A DNA stretch of 64,000 bases, from assembly GCA_964017235.1 (NCBI GenBank), contig OZ024929.1, positions 63,645,603 through 63,709,602 of the forward strand. The letters are read 5' to 3'. The notes beneath the pieces are model-generated. The model was given only the letters and a program-made list of their open reading frames with translations. It was not told where the DNA came from and made no database searches. This document shows, piece by piece, positions 17,962 to 28,984 of this stretch. A program made the position numbers and the translations under genes. Numbering within the stretch: the first letter of the stretch is position 1; each line of letters opens with the position of its first letter. The stretch comes from Sabellastarte sp. h YS-2021. Lineage: Eukaryota > Annelida > Polychaeta > Sabellida > Sabellidae.

Positions 17962-19686
17962 AATCATGAAAACAACTATGATTAGCCGGACTGCCTTGTG
18001 TTTCTCTATGGCTGATAGATTAGTGGGTGGACCGGTTCTGAAAATAAAAACCGGTTTCCAGGGCTTTGAAACTGAACACTGATATGGTGAATATTTTAGC
18101 GAGCGTACATGAGCAGTACTTTAAATAGGAAGTATGCATTCGCAAGATATTTTGAAGTTCAGAAACTTTATTTACCATGAATATAAAGTGAAACTGTAAA
18201 ATGTTTCCCCAAAATTATATGTTCTTTATTCTTTTGACATAGTATTAACCAGTAGAAAGCCCAATATAATGACGTTTTCAATAACCGGTACTTAAATATT
18301 TTTTCGTCATTTCTACCAGAACGAAACCAAATGTGGTATGCCAGTTTCCCATTCACACCACTATGATAGATAAATGAAATAATACTGAGAAAAGGGTCTT
18401 GTTATCAGGGAATTTTTGAGTTGAGTTTAGAGGTAAGTAAATATCCTTTGAAGGACCCCATAATTATAACCCAATCCTCCAGTTATTTCATGGAGTCTGA
18501 TACCTTATGCCTGAAACACATGATAGTGTTATGCATTCGAAATGTGTAGCTTTACACTGAAATGCCTTTTGTGAAACCTAACATATTTTCTTGACCTTGA
18601 ATGAATAGGGATAAGCAGTAAGCATCCCTGAAATCTAGAGATGCTACCTATTCATCCTCTTATAGAGTGAATGTGAGTCAGGAGTCCCCATTATGAAGTT
18701 ATTGACCCGTTACACAGAGATAACAAACAAGATAGATCATTCGATGTTGTAAAATCAGAAACATACATTTTTAAAAGGCTAGAGATCACTGGCTTATATC
18801 CTTCATGTTTAAGATAGTATGCAAAGTCTTGCAAGGAGTTGTTCCTAGACAGGTTTGCATAACTGCACTGAATGAAGATGTCTAGACAGAGGATATCATT
18901 TTGAAGCCCTTGGACTCACGCCTGACAAACCCAAACCAACCATAATTGTAGCAGGGGCCCCTGAAGAATGACTTGGCACGGCATTCAGTGGATTTGTGAT
19001 AGGTAGGGCAAAATTGAAAAACAAAAGAAATACCAGTGATACACTTTTTGCATGATACAAGACTCAAACATTTCTTTTGTTTCAGCCATAGTGAACAAGA
19101 AAGAAGTTACAACATGTTTAAAAAACATAGTTTTTCTTAAGACAGTTTAAACATTTGAAACGTCAGTGGCATATTACACAATCTCTACACCTTTCCAGGG
19201 GGCTACAGTCAAAAACTCAGACTTAGGCAATAATTGCACTTGGTAGCCTTAAAATCAGGGTTAGAACTGAGGTCCGTACCTCTAGAGGTATTGCATTGGA
19301 TCTTATTATATCAGTTAGGTGATTACTCACCTATAGACTGCGTGGGGAAAGGCCCAGACTGGCCTTGTAGTCTGACTTTTTAAAAATTGTGGAAATAAAT
19401 AAATACTATTCATGATTGTTATGTACTTGAATATCAACGCACCATGCTACTTTAGCATATTTGCATGTTACATTACAAGTGTGGAATGAAGATGAATTTG
19501 TATTTCTACCTCTAAAATTCAAACTTGATGTGACTCACTTGTAATCTTGCCGAGCCGAGTTGCTTACACTTGTAAAAAACGTGGGTTAATAAAGACATAA
19601 AAATTACATTACATTCATAACAAATGGGAGGACATGAGAATCTTAGTTTTAAAAGTATCACAAGGCAAGATTTGCTCACACTGTAC
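17962..19686. other. Intron sequence, no recognised feature
   Basis: Last intron of the sulfotransferase-like gene. AT-rich, no ORF or repeat family I can name. An unassigned minus-strand stretch around 18885-19065 (ECRAKSFFRGPCYNYGWFG) lacks supporting splice sites. Confidence 0.6.
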
Positions 19687-19775
19687 CTCTTGATTCGGCT
19701 TTGTCTCACTCCAGTCTATCATACTCTGCTCAAATCGAATTCCCACTTTTTCACAATACAGTCTCAGCATTGTTT
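19687..19775 (-). CDS. Sulfotransferase-like host gene, penultimate exon
   Basis: 89-nt exon with acceptor TTCTGTTATAG and donor GTACAG. It begins by completing a codon (phase 1) and encodes ETMLRLYCEKVGIRFEQSMI followed by DWSETKPNQE. The YC..VGI.F...M..W pattern is the expected bridge between the VDADDLL segment and the C-terminal exon in this family. It ends in phase 0, so it splices cleanly to 17294-17097. Confidence 0.8.
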
Positions 19776-22210
19776 CTATAACAGAAGACAGAAAAAGAAT
19801 GATATATGTGGACTTCTATCACAAATATTTACCCAAAAGTTAATGGCATTAACTATACAACTGGAAGATTTCAGAGTAAGGAAGTGTTTACGTTATTGCA
19901 AAATGATCTATGTACTTTTACACAAACAAATTATAAACAAGTCACTTTCTACCATTAATAATTCAAAATTAGTTGTTAAAACTGCTCAGTAGAAAATTAA
20001 TTAATGAACTAAGTGGCATGAACCAAGGCAACTCTTCAATTTTGTAGATGAAAGACAAACAATCAAAAATAAAAATAAATTAGAGAGGGAGTTGTTGTGG
20101 TGTTAGTGAGGTAATTAGCCTGATATAATGTTGACTTATATTTTGATTTCCTATGTAGGATAAGTCTCATAAGAGGCTGATTTGATTTTATGCTTGACCT
20201 CCTAAAATACTCTTTTTGGCTCCGGCAAGCAGCTTTATTAACTGGGTTACTCCGGGGGTGTATTTAGATGTATTTAGTGGGTCTACTGAGTGACCCCTGG
20301 GAAATATTGAAGGGTAATATTAAGTACTTGAATATAAGTTATTTGCTACTATGATAACAATTGCATTAGCTCTAACCCATTGTCCCTTAGTGACTCAAGG
20401 TGGTTACCGTGGTATACCATATCAAGCCAGAATTGTATAAAATACCGATTGGGCAAGTCAGTTGCCTATTTCACGGGGTGGGCAATCTTCTTGTCTATTT
20501 CACAAAATGGGCAATTTCATGGATTGGGGATAACATGGATATACTTTAACAGTTGTTAATATAGTTGGATAGTTTCAAGCCACCTTAATTTGAAGTAGTT
20601 ATATGACATTGACCTAAGGTAGCCTTAACCTAAGATATGCTTCATTAATTTACCAGTAAAGAATTACGAACTGTATTATAGTGGTTTTTTTACTAGAGTC
20701 AAACCCAACAATTAGGGTGATGCTGCCTATCTAGTTATACTGAAAAATGACCCTACGTGACTACAATACAGACTTTCTACACTACAGAATTGTAATTATG
20801 CCCCTAATCCAGCATCATATCTCCCATCAGCAGTACTATGGAGTAGCCGGAGTGCATACCATATCTGGACCCCATTAGACTCAGTTGTTGGGCATGATAC
20901 TGTCATCTGGCTAGTGTTATGGTCAAGGGCGACTGGGTAGCAATTACAGGTTGCTTTTTTCTTTGCAACAGGAAAAGACAAAAAGTTTTACTTAACAAAT
21001 TTATTTAACAATTAATATTAATGATTACAATCAACTGGTATGCTGTCAATGGTACGTACAGTGATACAGTAATGAAAACCAATCTGACATGACCATAATC
21101 CCATCTATGTAACTAACAGATAAGTTTGTCCACTGTATCTACAATTTGTCCTGTGATCCATCCGGTGTCCACTAACACACAAATATCTGTATCCTGTGAT
21201 CCGTTCAATGTCTAACAACACAAAATGTCCTTATCCTGTGATCCTTTCAATGTCTAACAACACAAAATGTCTTTATACAGATATTCAGAGAGTTTGCACA
21301 ACTATGCTGTCCACTCCAAGATATGGATAATGTCCCAAATACAGCAAATCCACTCTTTGGTAGAACTACACACTATATCCAGATACAAACAACATCCAAA
21401 GTAGTGTAAATCTACTCTCTGGTAGATCCGGACACTGTATCCAGTATCACTCCAACAAGAGTTCACCACAATACAAGAAGTTTATATCCACTTGATAACA
21501 CAATTAGCTTTCCTTATTGCCAGTGAATACTATGTTCATCTGTGGTCAGATATACAGCACCTATATACAGCTATGGAAATGGTAAGAAGATTATAGAACT
21601 AACTTGCAGGTAGTATCTCACCAGAATCAGTGAGAAAGTTCTAGAAACCAGTTTAAGGGGTTTCTCTAAATCGATTAACAGAATCCCTGAGGTTACAGAA
21701 GCCTAAAGGGATTTCCCCCAGTCTATAAAAATATCCATACAGCAGAGTACAGTAAACAAAAATACTACATGATACAAAAAAACAATAACCCAGTTACCTT
21801 ATATGGTAATACACACAAACCTTGTCCTTAGATTAAACAATAGATTGGTACAGTGCTTATATATTTAACACTAGTGTTGCATAATTTCTGGTGGTATTTG
21901 AGGTAGGGATGTCACAACAACAAATATTTCATGTCGGCTAATCGCCAAGTATTATTCGTGTTGACACCGAATAACCAACCACAAATAAACCACCACAAAT
22001 CTTAAGTTTCTTATTGTGAAAGGCAATGACAAACAATAAATATGTGAAATAAAATGAAAATATTTGTACATAATCTGTAAAATGTAATAAATTTGCTGTT
22101 TTCTTCTGATGCATTTTTCTCATACAGGAAGTGGGCAATACAAGAGGTATATGGTCCTTCCGGTTTTCAGGTTGTGAATGCACAAACAGTACAGAAAGCG
22201 TGGGTGTTGT
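19776..22210. other. Large-intron sequence before the DIRS element
   Basis: No gene seen. Contains loosely repeated segments at ~21120-21450 (TCTAACAACACAAAATGTC and GTGATCCATCCGGTGTCC-like units, two to four degenerate copies). Confidence 0.6.
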
Positions 22211-22230
22211 ATTTTATTGCGAAAAATACA

Positions 22231-22395
22231 CTTACCATTTCCTGACCATAGCTATTTGTTGGTGCCATCCAACTCACTGGCCAACGTTGAGAAACGTTTT
22301 ATACTACCTTAAGAAGCCAGTGAGTGAGTGTGGAAGTAGGAAGCCCCCCAATGGTCATGTGACCACGCCAATAGGCGCCATTCATTGTTTTTGTT
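22231..22395 (+). repeat. DIRS left inverted terminal repeat
   Basis: Begins CTTACCATTTCCTGACCATA and ends TTCATTGTTTTTGTTG. It pairs with 27741-27905 with very few differences. Confidence 0.93.
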
Positions 22396-22502
22396 GGCCA
22401 TCCTTGAGTGTGGATGTGTATTGGAATCTTTCGTTTTTTCTGGAAGTTTTCTGGAATTATTGTGGATTTTGACTGTTCTGAGGTAAGGCATATGTTATAA
22501 CA

Positions 22503-24242
22503 ATGTCTTCCCAGGATAAAATTAAAAAAGGACAGAGGAAAAGTGCTTTTTGTGGCCATTTTATGGCAGAATGGGATGAGCACCATTATTGTCCTAAGTG
22601 TAGGGATGACTTGAAGGGTGACGATCCCTGTGCTAATTCTCAGGATTGTGTGATTTGTTCAACCTTTTCTGAGGATCAGAAAAAGAAAATTAGGAATAGA
22701 AACAGATACAAGAGCAAGAAGGATCAGAATTCATCTGTTTCAGTGGACAATGGCGGTAAAGAAGGGAGTATTGATGATTCTTTGTTGGACGAGGATGAAG
22801 TTTCTTTTACTGTCTTCCCAAGTTCCTGTTTCTCAGAAAAATAGATCTTTGGAAGATAAATTAGACAGATTTTTCAGTGAGTTTGCAGTTTTATCACAAA
22901 GAATTCAGACTTTGGAACAGAAAGACTCTGAAACTACCGGCAGTCATGTTAGCTCCGGTAGGGACAGTGTACAAGTTGCTAAGCAACCGGTGGTGAGATC
23001 TAAATCTCAACCGGTTTCTTCTGCGAGTTCTTCCCTCCTGAAAAGATCTGCTACCATCACCAGGTCTGAATTTGATCAGCAGTCTACATCCGGTCAGGGG
23101 TCGGATGAAACCGGTGGTGTGGCATCATGTAGAAAGAGATCTTATTCTCAGTCTTCTGATGAACTGGATCCGGATCCTGAGGGTGATTTTTGCTCTAGGG
23201 AAGAAGATTCTCCAGGTTATACTGAAACTTTGGAAACCATTAAAAAGTGGCTTGATTTAGAGGTCAAGAATGTGGAATGTTTTGTACCTCCATCAGTTTT
23301 TTCAAGCAGAGATCAGGTCAAGAAGTCTGTGCAACAGTCTATGGCTTTGCCTCCTGCTCAACCTTTAGTAGAACTTTGGAAATATAAGGAGTTCTCGGCT
23401 TTGGGCAGCAATGATGTTGATGATGCTGACCCTCATCACCCTCCTTTATCCAGGGGTCATTTTCTTAATTTTCCTAAACCTCAAATGAAGTTTTACCAGG
23501 TTTCTCCACAGTCCTTTTCTTTGGCTGCTCCCAGGATTCAGGATGCGTTTAAGAACATTGTAACTCCTCCATATCAGCCACCTTCTTCACTTTCAGTGCC
23601 TTTGAAACAATATTTGACTTGGGAGACTGTTTCTAGGGAAAATATTCAAATTCTAAACCATGTCTTTTGGTTTAAGGGAGCCATGGAAAAAGCTACTAAT
23701 GAGATGTTTACTGAATTGGACAAAACGAAGGATTCTTCTGATCAAGAAGACATTCAACAGAGTATGAATTTTTTGCAAAATTGTTTGCAATTGCAGTCAA
23801 CAACTATGGGATGTTTAGGCAAAGCTTTGGATGATGTTTTAGATACCTCCATGACTTTTGCTTCAAATTTATTACTGAACAGAAGGGATAATTTTTTGAA
23901 GCTCTGTCACAGGGATGTGACCGATAAAGATGTGGCTAGATTGAGAAATGCTTCTCTTACAAAAAAAGAACTGTTTAATTCAAAGGTTTTAGCTGAAGTC
24001 GAACAAAACTTCATTCAGTGGAGATAAACCGGGAGCCGGCTTTTAAGAAACACAGAGGTGAATCCTATGGTTCCCGTTCTTTTGCGGATTCAAAGAAAGA
24101 ACAGCCACAAAACAGGTACCAGAATGCAGCGTTTCAAAATTTTCGACCTCAAGGCAAGCAAAATGATCAAAACAAAAGACAATCTGGCTCCTACAACTCC
24201 AACAGAGGCTCTGCCCGAGGGGGTAGGGGCAGGAGGAAGTGA
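22503..24242 (+). pseudogene. DIRS Gag, two frameshifts
   Basis: From ATG 22503, MSSQDKIKKGQRKSAFCGHF begins a Cys-rich N-terminus (HYCPKCRDDLKGDDPC, CVICSTFSEDQ) typical of DIRS Gag. It leaves frame at ~22810. The main body continues in the 22750-24027 frame (LEDKLDRFFSEFAVLSQRIQ coiled coil, then a capsid-like region ending FIQWR). A third frame (to 24242) gives a basic Gly/Arg/Asn/Gln tail (NRYQNAAFQNFRPQGKQ, ARGGRGRRK) likely to bind nucleic acid. The second shift near 24010-24025 could be programmed or a mutation. Confidence 0.8.
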
Positions 24243-26010
24243 CTACATGAAGGTAAGCCCAAAATATCCTGGTTCCCGTTTACAAGCTTATTGGAAAGTG
24301 TGGGAAAGTTTCAAGGTGCATCCGAGAGTAGTTCTTGTTTTAAAACAAGGTTATTGTCTTCCATTCAAAGAAAAACCACCTCTGACCCGGTTTCCGACTA
24401 TCAAAAGCAGTTATTCAACTCCAGTAAAGCAAAAAGCCTTGCTGGAAGCGGTTCAACAAATGGTTCAAAAAAGGGCAGTGGTTCCAGTTCAAAACAAGAA
24501 CTCTCTCGGATTCTACAGTCGTTTGTTTCTGGTTCCAAAACCAGAAAACAAATGGCGACCAGTAATAGATCTCAGTGTGGTAAATACATTCTTACATGTT
24601 CCCACTTTCAAAATGGAAACTGCAGAAGTCATTCGGGCTTCTCTTCAAGCAGGCGAGTGGGTGGCTTCCATAGATCTCACCGACGCTTATTTTCATGTAC
24701 CCATACACCAAAAGTTTCAAAAGTATCTGCGCTTTCATGTACAGGGTCAGGCATATCAGTTCAGAGCCCTACCCTTCGGGATCGCGACTGCTCCACTGGA
24801 GTTCACTCGAGTGGTGAAGGAGGTCAAGTTCATAGCTCTTTCACAAGGGGTTCGAATCCATCAGTATTTGGACGATTGGCTGGTGAGGGCCAAAGATCCG
24901 GATTCTTGTGCTCGGGATGTTCAAAAATTGATCAGTCTAGTCGAACAGTTGGGTTGGATTGTCAATTTGAAAAAATCAGAACTCAATCCAACTCAGGATC
25001 TCGAGTTTCTGGGTTATCGGTTCAACCTTCAAGAAGGTTTGGTCTACCCAAATCAAAAGAAATTGGACAAGCTCAAAATTTTGGCAGTTTCCATTTTGCA
25101 AGGTCACAACACTACTCCAAGGAAGCTCATGTCATTAATTGGGGTCATGGCTTCCATGGAGAAAACAGTTCCTTTGGGTCGGATCCATATGAGACCGTTT
25201 CAGTGGTTTCTGAAGACCAACTGGCAGTTTCCCCAGTCATTGGACAAGGTGGTCCCAATTTCTCAGTTGATAAAGGACCATCTGGCTTGGTGGATGGATC
25301 CTCAGAACTTACTCAAGGGTTCGAATCTGCATCAGAAAGAACACAATATGCTGATGTTCACAGATGCATCAGAGAAGGGTTGGGGGGCTCAATTGAACAA
25401 TTGTACTGTAAGTGGGTTCTGGCAACCATCAGAAAAAGACTTGCATATCAATATTTTGGAACTGAAAGCTGTTTTTCTAGCTCTGAAACATTTTCAAGGA
25501 GAATTAAGGCAAAAAATAGTGTTGGTTTCTTCAGACAACTCAACTGTGGTCTCCTATATCAACAAAGAAGGAGGCATTCACTCCTTCGAAATGTGTGCTT
25601 TGATGTGGAGAATTCTGGCTTGGTCCAATGCCAGGGAGATCCAGATCAGGGCCAGACATATTCCAGGGAATCTCAATGTGATAGCAGATTCCCTGTCCAG
25701 GAGGGACAAGGCCATTCAGACAGAGTGGTCTTTGCATCCTCAGGTCTTTCAAGAAATTTGCCAAGTTTGGCACAAGCCAATGGTGGATCTGTTTGCCACC
25801 AGCTTGAATGCCAAGCTTCCAACCTACGTATCTCCTGTCCCAGACGACAAGGCCTGGCAGATAGATGCATTGAACATCTCTTGGGAGGCTCTGGACGCCT
25901 ATGCTTTTTGTCCAGTAGCCATCCTTCCTCAGTTAGTTCAGAAAATGATCACCTACAGGTGCAGGGTCATTGTGATAGCACCAGGGTGGCCGGGGATGCC
26001 TTGGTTTTGA
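24058..26010 (+). CDS. DIRS reverse transcriptase / RNase H
   Basis: The frame is open from 24058; an ATG at 24247 (MKVSPKYPGSRLQAYWKVWE) is the more likely start. RT motifs: FYSRLFLVPKPENKWRPVID, WVASIDLTDAYFHVPI (catalytic Asp), FRALPFGIATAP and HQYLDDWLV (YLDD at ~24864). RNase H follows: MLMFTDASEKGWGAQL (Asp), NILELKAVFLALKHF (Glu), VSSDNSTVVSYINK (Asp) and RHIPGNLNVIADSLSR. It copies genomic RNA to cDNA. All catalytic residues are present over 588 codons (from 24247) without interruption, so this is a young copy. Confidence 0.93.
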   Translation: MNPMVPVLLRIQRKNSHKTGTRMQRFKIFDLKASKMIKTKDNLAPTTPTEALPEGVGAGGSDYMKVSPKYPGSRLQAYWKVWESFKVHPRVVLVLKQGYCLPFKEKPPLTRFPTIKSSYSTPVKQKALLEAVQQMVQKRAVVPVQNKNSLGFYSRLFLVPKPENKWRPVIDLSVVNTFLHVPTFKMETAEVIRASLQAGEWVASIDLTDAYFHVPIHQKFQKYLRFHVQGQAYQFRALPFGIATAPLEFTRVVKEVKFIALSQGVRIHQYLDDWLVRAKDPDSCARDVQKLISLVEQLGWIVNLKKSELNPTQDLEFLGYRFNLQEGLVYPNQKKLDKLKILAVSILQGHNTTPRKLMSLIGVMASMEKTVPLGRIHMRPFQWFLKTNWQFPQSLDKVVPISQLIKDHLAWWMDPQNLLKGSNLHQKEHNMLMFTDASEKGWGAQLNNCTVSGFWQPSEKDLHINILELKAVFLALKHFQGELRQKIVLVSSDNSTVVSYINKEGGIHSFEMCALMWRILAWSNAREIQIRARHIPGNLNVIADSLSRRDKAIQTEWSLHPQVFQEICQVWHKPMVDLFATSLNAKLPTYVSPVPDDKAWQIDALNISWEALDAYAFCPVAILPQLVQKMITYRCRVIVIAPGWPGMPWF

Positions 26011-27200
26011 GATCTGGTGGAATTGTCAGTCAAGATTCCACTGAGGCTTCCTCAAATGCACAATCTCCTGAAGCAACCCTTCAGTCTCAGATTCCACAAG
26101 AATCTGGAGTATCTGAACCTCCATGCTTGGTATCTGGACTCTTACAAGAAGGTCAAGGAGGATTCTCTGTTGATGTGGCAGATAGAATTAAGGCACCTCA
26201 GAGACAATCCTCAAGGCGAGTATATGATTCAAGGTGGGCCATATTTCAAAAGTGGGCCCAGGAGAATCAGGTGGATGTCACAAAACCAACTATTCCTCAG
26301 ATAGCTGATTTTCTGAATCATCTTTTCACTGATAGGAACTTGAAACCTAGAACTATTGCTGGTTATAGAACCTCAGTAGCAGATGGGTTAGGCTCTGCAG
26401 GTCAAATGGTTTCTCAAAGTTTAGATTTGAATCGTTTGATTGCTAGTTTTCATAGGGACAGACCTTCAGCAAATAGGTCTATTCCTAACTGGGACTTGTC
26501 CTTGGTCCTACTTGCCCTCGCTCGGGCTCCTTTTGAACCTTTGGGTAAAGCTGATCTTAAGATTTTGACTTTTAAGACAGTTTTTCTGTTGGCTCTAGCA
26601 TCTGGTAAAAGGCGTAGTGAGATTCATGCTTGGACTTTTGACTCCTTCAGTAGGAAAAGGGACTGGTCTCAGGTGACTTTTTCGCCTTCAACTGCTTTCA
26701 TAGCTAAAAATCAGTTGGCTTCTGAGGGTCCTTTGGCTATTCAACCGGTAGTGATCCCTGCTTTGAAACCTACATTGGATCCTTCCTTGATTCAGGATAA
26801 GTCTCTTTGTCCAGTGAGAGCTTTGAGATATTATCTTGACAAAACAAAAGATCTCAGGAAAGGCAAGAAACTTCTTTTTGTAGCTATTAAGGAGGGCTAC
26901 TCAAAAGATATCTCTAAGGCTACTATATCTTCTTGGATCAAACAGTCTATCATTTTGGCCTACCAAAAGTCTGATCAGGAGGTTCAAAATGTTTCCCAGG
27001 TCAAGGCACATGAGGTTAGAGCTTTGGCTGCCTCTTTGGCTTTTAAGGGAGGAGTTGCTCTAGATGAGATAATGGCTTCTTGCTTTTGGAGAAGCCATTC
27101 AACTTTCACAAATTTTTATCTGAAAGATTTGTGCTGGCATAATGGTGATGTAATGAAAATTGGGCCTGTGGTGGCGGCTCAACATGTTGTAAATTGTTAA
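24291..27200 (+). CDS. DIRS tyrosine recombinase (in a 969-codon ORF overlapping RT/RH)
   Basis: The recombinase proper occupies ~26200-27140: a SAM-like N-domain (RWAIFQKWAQENQVDVTKPT ... TIAGYRTSVADGLG) and a catalytic domain with Arg in SGKRRSEIHAW, H-x-x-R in KAHEVRALAASLAF and the nucleophilic Tyr in FTNFYLKDL. It resolves and integrates the circular cDNA by strand exchange. The first ~570 codons overlap the RT/RH gene in a different frame and are Ser/Gly-rich with no recognisable domain. Overlap of these two ORFs is known for DIRS elements, but such a long stop-free overlap is notable; translation probably starts far inside it. Confidence 0.9.
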   Translation: MESVGKFQGASESSSCFKTRLLSSIQRKTTSDPVSDYQKQLFNSSKAKSLAGSGSTNGSKKGSGSSSKQELSRILQSFVSGSKTRKQMATSNRSQCGKYILTCSHFQNGNCRSHSGFSSSRRVGGFHRSHRRLFSCTHTPKVSKVSALSCTGSGISVQSPTLRDRDCSTGVHSSGEGGQVHSSFTRGSNPSVFGRLAGEGQRSGFLCSGCSKIDQSSRTVGLDCQFEKIRTQSNSGSRVSGLSVQPSRRFGLPKSKEIGQAQNFGSFHFARSQHYSKEAHVINWGHGFHGENSSFGSDPYETVSVVSEDQLAVSPVIGQGGPNFSVDKGPSGLVDGSSELTQGFESASERTQYADVHRCIREGLGGSIEQLYCKWVLATIRKRLAYQYFGTESCFSSSETFSRRIKAKNSVGFFRQLNCGLLYQQRRRHSLLRNVCFDVENSGLVQCQGDPDQGQTYSRESQCDSRFPVQEGQGHSDRVVFASSGLSRNLPSLAQANGGSVCHQLECQASNLRISCPRRQGLADRCIEHLLGGSGRLCFLSSSHPSSVSSENDHLQVQGHCDSTRVAGDALVLRSGGIVSQDSTEASSNAQSPEATLQSQIPQESGVSEPPCLVSGLLQEGQGGFSVDVADRIKAPQRQSSRRVYDSRWAIFQKWAQENQVDVTKPTIPQIADFLNHLFTDRNLKPRTIAGYRTSVADGLGSAGQMVSQSLDLNRLIASFHRDRPSANRSIPNWDLSLVLLALARAPFEPLGKADLKILTFKTVFLLALASGKRRSEIHAWTFDSFSRKRDWSQVTFSPSTAFIAKNQLASEGPLAIQPVVIPALKPTLDPSLIQDKSLCPVRALRYYLDKTKDLRKGKKLLFVAIKEGYSKDISKATISSWIKQSIILAYQKSDQEVQNVSQVKAHEVRALAASLAFKGGVALDEIMASCFWRSHSTFTNFYLKDLCWHNGDVMKIGPVVAAQHVVNC

Positions 27201-27579
27201 TAGGTAATGTCATTATTAGTATTCTATTATTATAATGTCATTCTATTTAGACTATGTTATTGTATTTTGAAGCCAGTATTTGTATTGTTTTCTTATATTT
27301 GGCTTCTTGTTTTTCAGATGAGTTCTTAGATGGGTGTATAGCTGTAAATATTCCAGTTTGCTGTTAGTTTTCTTGATGTTAGTGGTGGTGGTATGAACGG
27401 TATCAATAGATGGATTATGGCTTCCACAGTAATACTCAACAAATCGGCTTCCTCGTGATTGAGGTGAGTCTGGGTATGAATGCTTGTATGCTTGTGGTGT
27501 GCTTTATTACTGTTCATTTGGTTTGTAACTAGGGTCTTTATATTCTAGTACTACCCGCCATCCATGAAGGCTGAATTCA

Positions 27580-27680
27580 GCTATGGTCAGGAAATGGTAA
27601 GTGTATTTTTCGCAATAAAATTGAAAAATTTTGTTGTAATTTTAATTTTTATTAGATAAATACTTACCATTTCCTGACCA
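27580..27680 (+). repeat. DIRS internal complementary region
   Basis: Left half CTATGGTCAGGAAATGGTAA through CGCAATAAAAT is the reverse complement of the element's left edge. The right half (TGAAAAATTTTGTTG ... CTTACCATTTCCTGACCA) is the reverse complement of its right edge. This is the template region proposed for circle closure. Confidence 0.92.
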
Positions 27681-27740
27681 GGATAGTCCCCCCCCAGCCT
27701 CCCCGCGGATTCAGTACTAGGTTACTAGGGGTGAGCTTTG

Positions 27741-27905
27741 CAACAAAAACAATGAATGGCGTCTATTGGCGTGGTCACATGACCATTGGGGGCTTCCTAC
27801 TTCCACACTCACTCACTGGCTTCTTAAGGTAGTATAAAACGTTTCTCAACGTTGGCCAGTGAGTTGGATGGCACCAACAAATAGCTATGGTCAGGAAATG
27901 GTAAG
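27741..27905 (-). repeat. DIRS right inverted terminal repeat
   Basis: Reverse complement of 22231-22395; followed by a right extension (TATTTATCTAATAAAAATTA...) that is also present in the internal complementary region. Confidence 0.93.
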
Positions 27906-27950
27906 TATTTATCTAATAAAAATTAAAATTACAACAAAATTTTTCAATTT

Positions 27951-28960
27951 AAACCTGTTTTATGTGACAATATGGACATATTTGACGGATTCAAACCTTC
28001 TGCCATTTTTTACTACATTGGGCGATTATTCATACTTAAAAATATGAACCAGTAAATAACACTATTCTAACCGTTGTGGATTAGTCGGCTAGTCGTGCCA
28101 CCCCTAATGTGAGGTAATGGTGTTTGGATTATTAAGGCCACATGTGGAATCAAGGCTTAACACACTTAACTTATTTAACATTGTATAACAGAGCCTGTTA
28201 CTGATAATGCCTCAAAGTGAGAGAATTCGCATTTATATTTATTACACATCTGTAGAGTCTTACAAGGTTACATTAGTATCTTAGAATTACATTAGTGGTT
28301 TCATAGTGTCATCAGTTTTGTTTTTATCAAATTCAGCTCATCACAAGTTACTGCTAATAAAAATTCACTTTAATATGCCATCTTGTAAACATAACAGTCA
28401 AAAGGCAGAATATACATTCATGCTAGTTAATTGCTGATAGAGATCTTGCACTAATGCCCTGGACGGATTCCTAGAAGAGCTGTGTCATCATTATATTAAA
28501 ACTGCTTGTGTCTTTTAAGCAGAAGAAACCATTCCCCTACAAAAAGTAAAACTCTAAATCTACTTCTCCTACACACACTATGCAACAAAGCAATTACTTG
28601 AGATTCACTCCTGCTTATCACTCAGTTCAAGGAAAGTTGTCCCCAGACGTCTTGTTTTCTATCTAGTTCGTATGTGGCTTTGTGTTCTAAAGGAGAGGAC
28701 TATTTTGTTCCAGCTGATTTTCAGGAATTTGGATATTACAAGGTTACATTGCTTTTTTTCTTATATTAAATGAATAATAAATTATATTTTCATTAGATTC
28801 AATTTACCCCTAGTTAATACCAACAACAGGCCATCTCACATGTCATCATGTGAACATATTATACAAAAAGCACAATGCTGTTTATTATTGTTTTGACAAT
28901 ACCTTATCTTGGTATATGTTTTGTTTTAGTTCCGTGTACATGAGCCATAACATCAGCACT
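27951..28960. other. Intron sequence without recognised genes
   Basis: AT-rich; no ORF above background and no repeat family recognised. Confidence 0.6.
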
Positions 28961-28984
28961 TGTGTATTATTAAAATAAACATGT

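Larger units (their letters stand above)
22211..27950 (+). mobile_element. DIRS-type tyrosine-recombinase retrotransposon, near complete
   Basis: A ~5.74-kb element with 165-bp inverted terminal repeats (22231-22395 and 27741-27905), short unique extensions on each side, and an internal complementary region (27580-27680). The latter is the reverse complement of the joined right and left edges, so it fixes the element ends at ~22211 and ~27950. Coding order gag, RT/RNase H, tyrosine recombinase. These features are diagnostic for DIRS elements, which replicate through a circular intermediate and integrate by recombination without target duplication. Confidence 0.95.

Noticed and set aside
27326-27517. 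Small ORF between the DIRS recombinase and internal complementary region
   Set aside because: Low-information sequence on the opposite strand to all DIRS genes.
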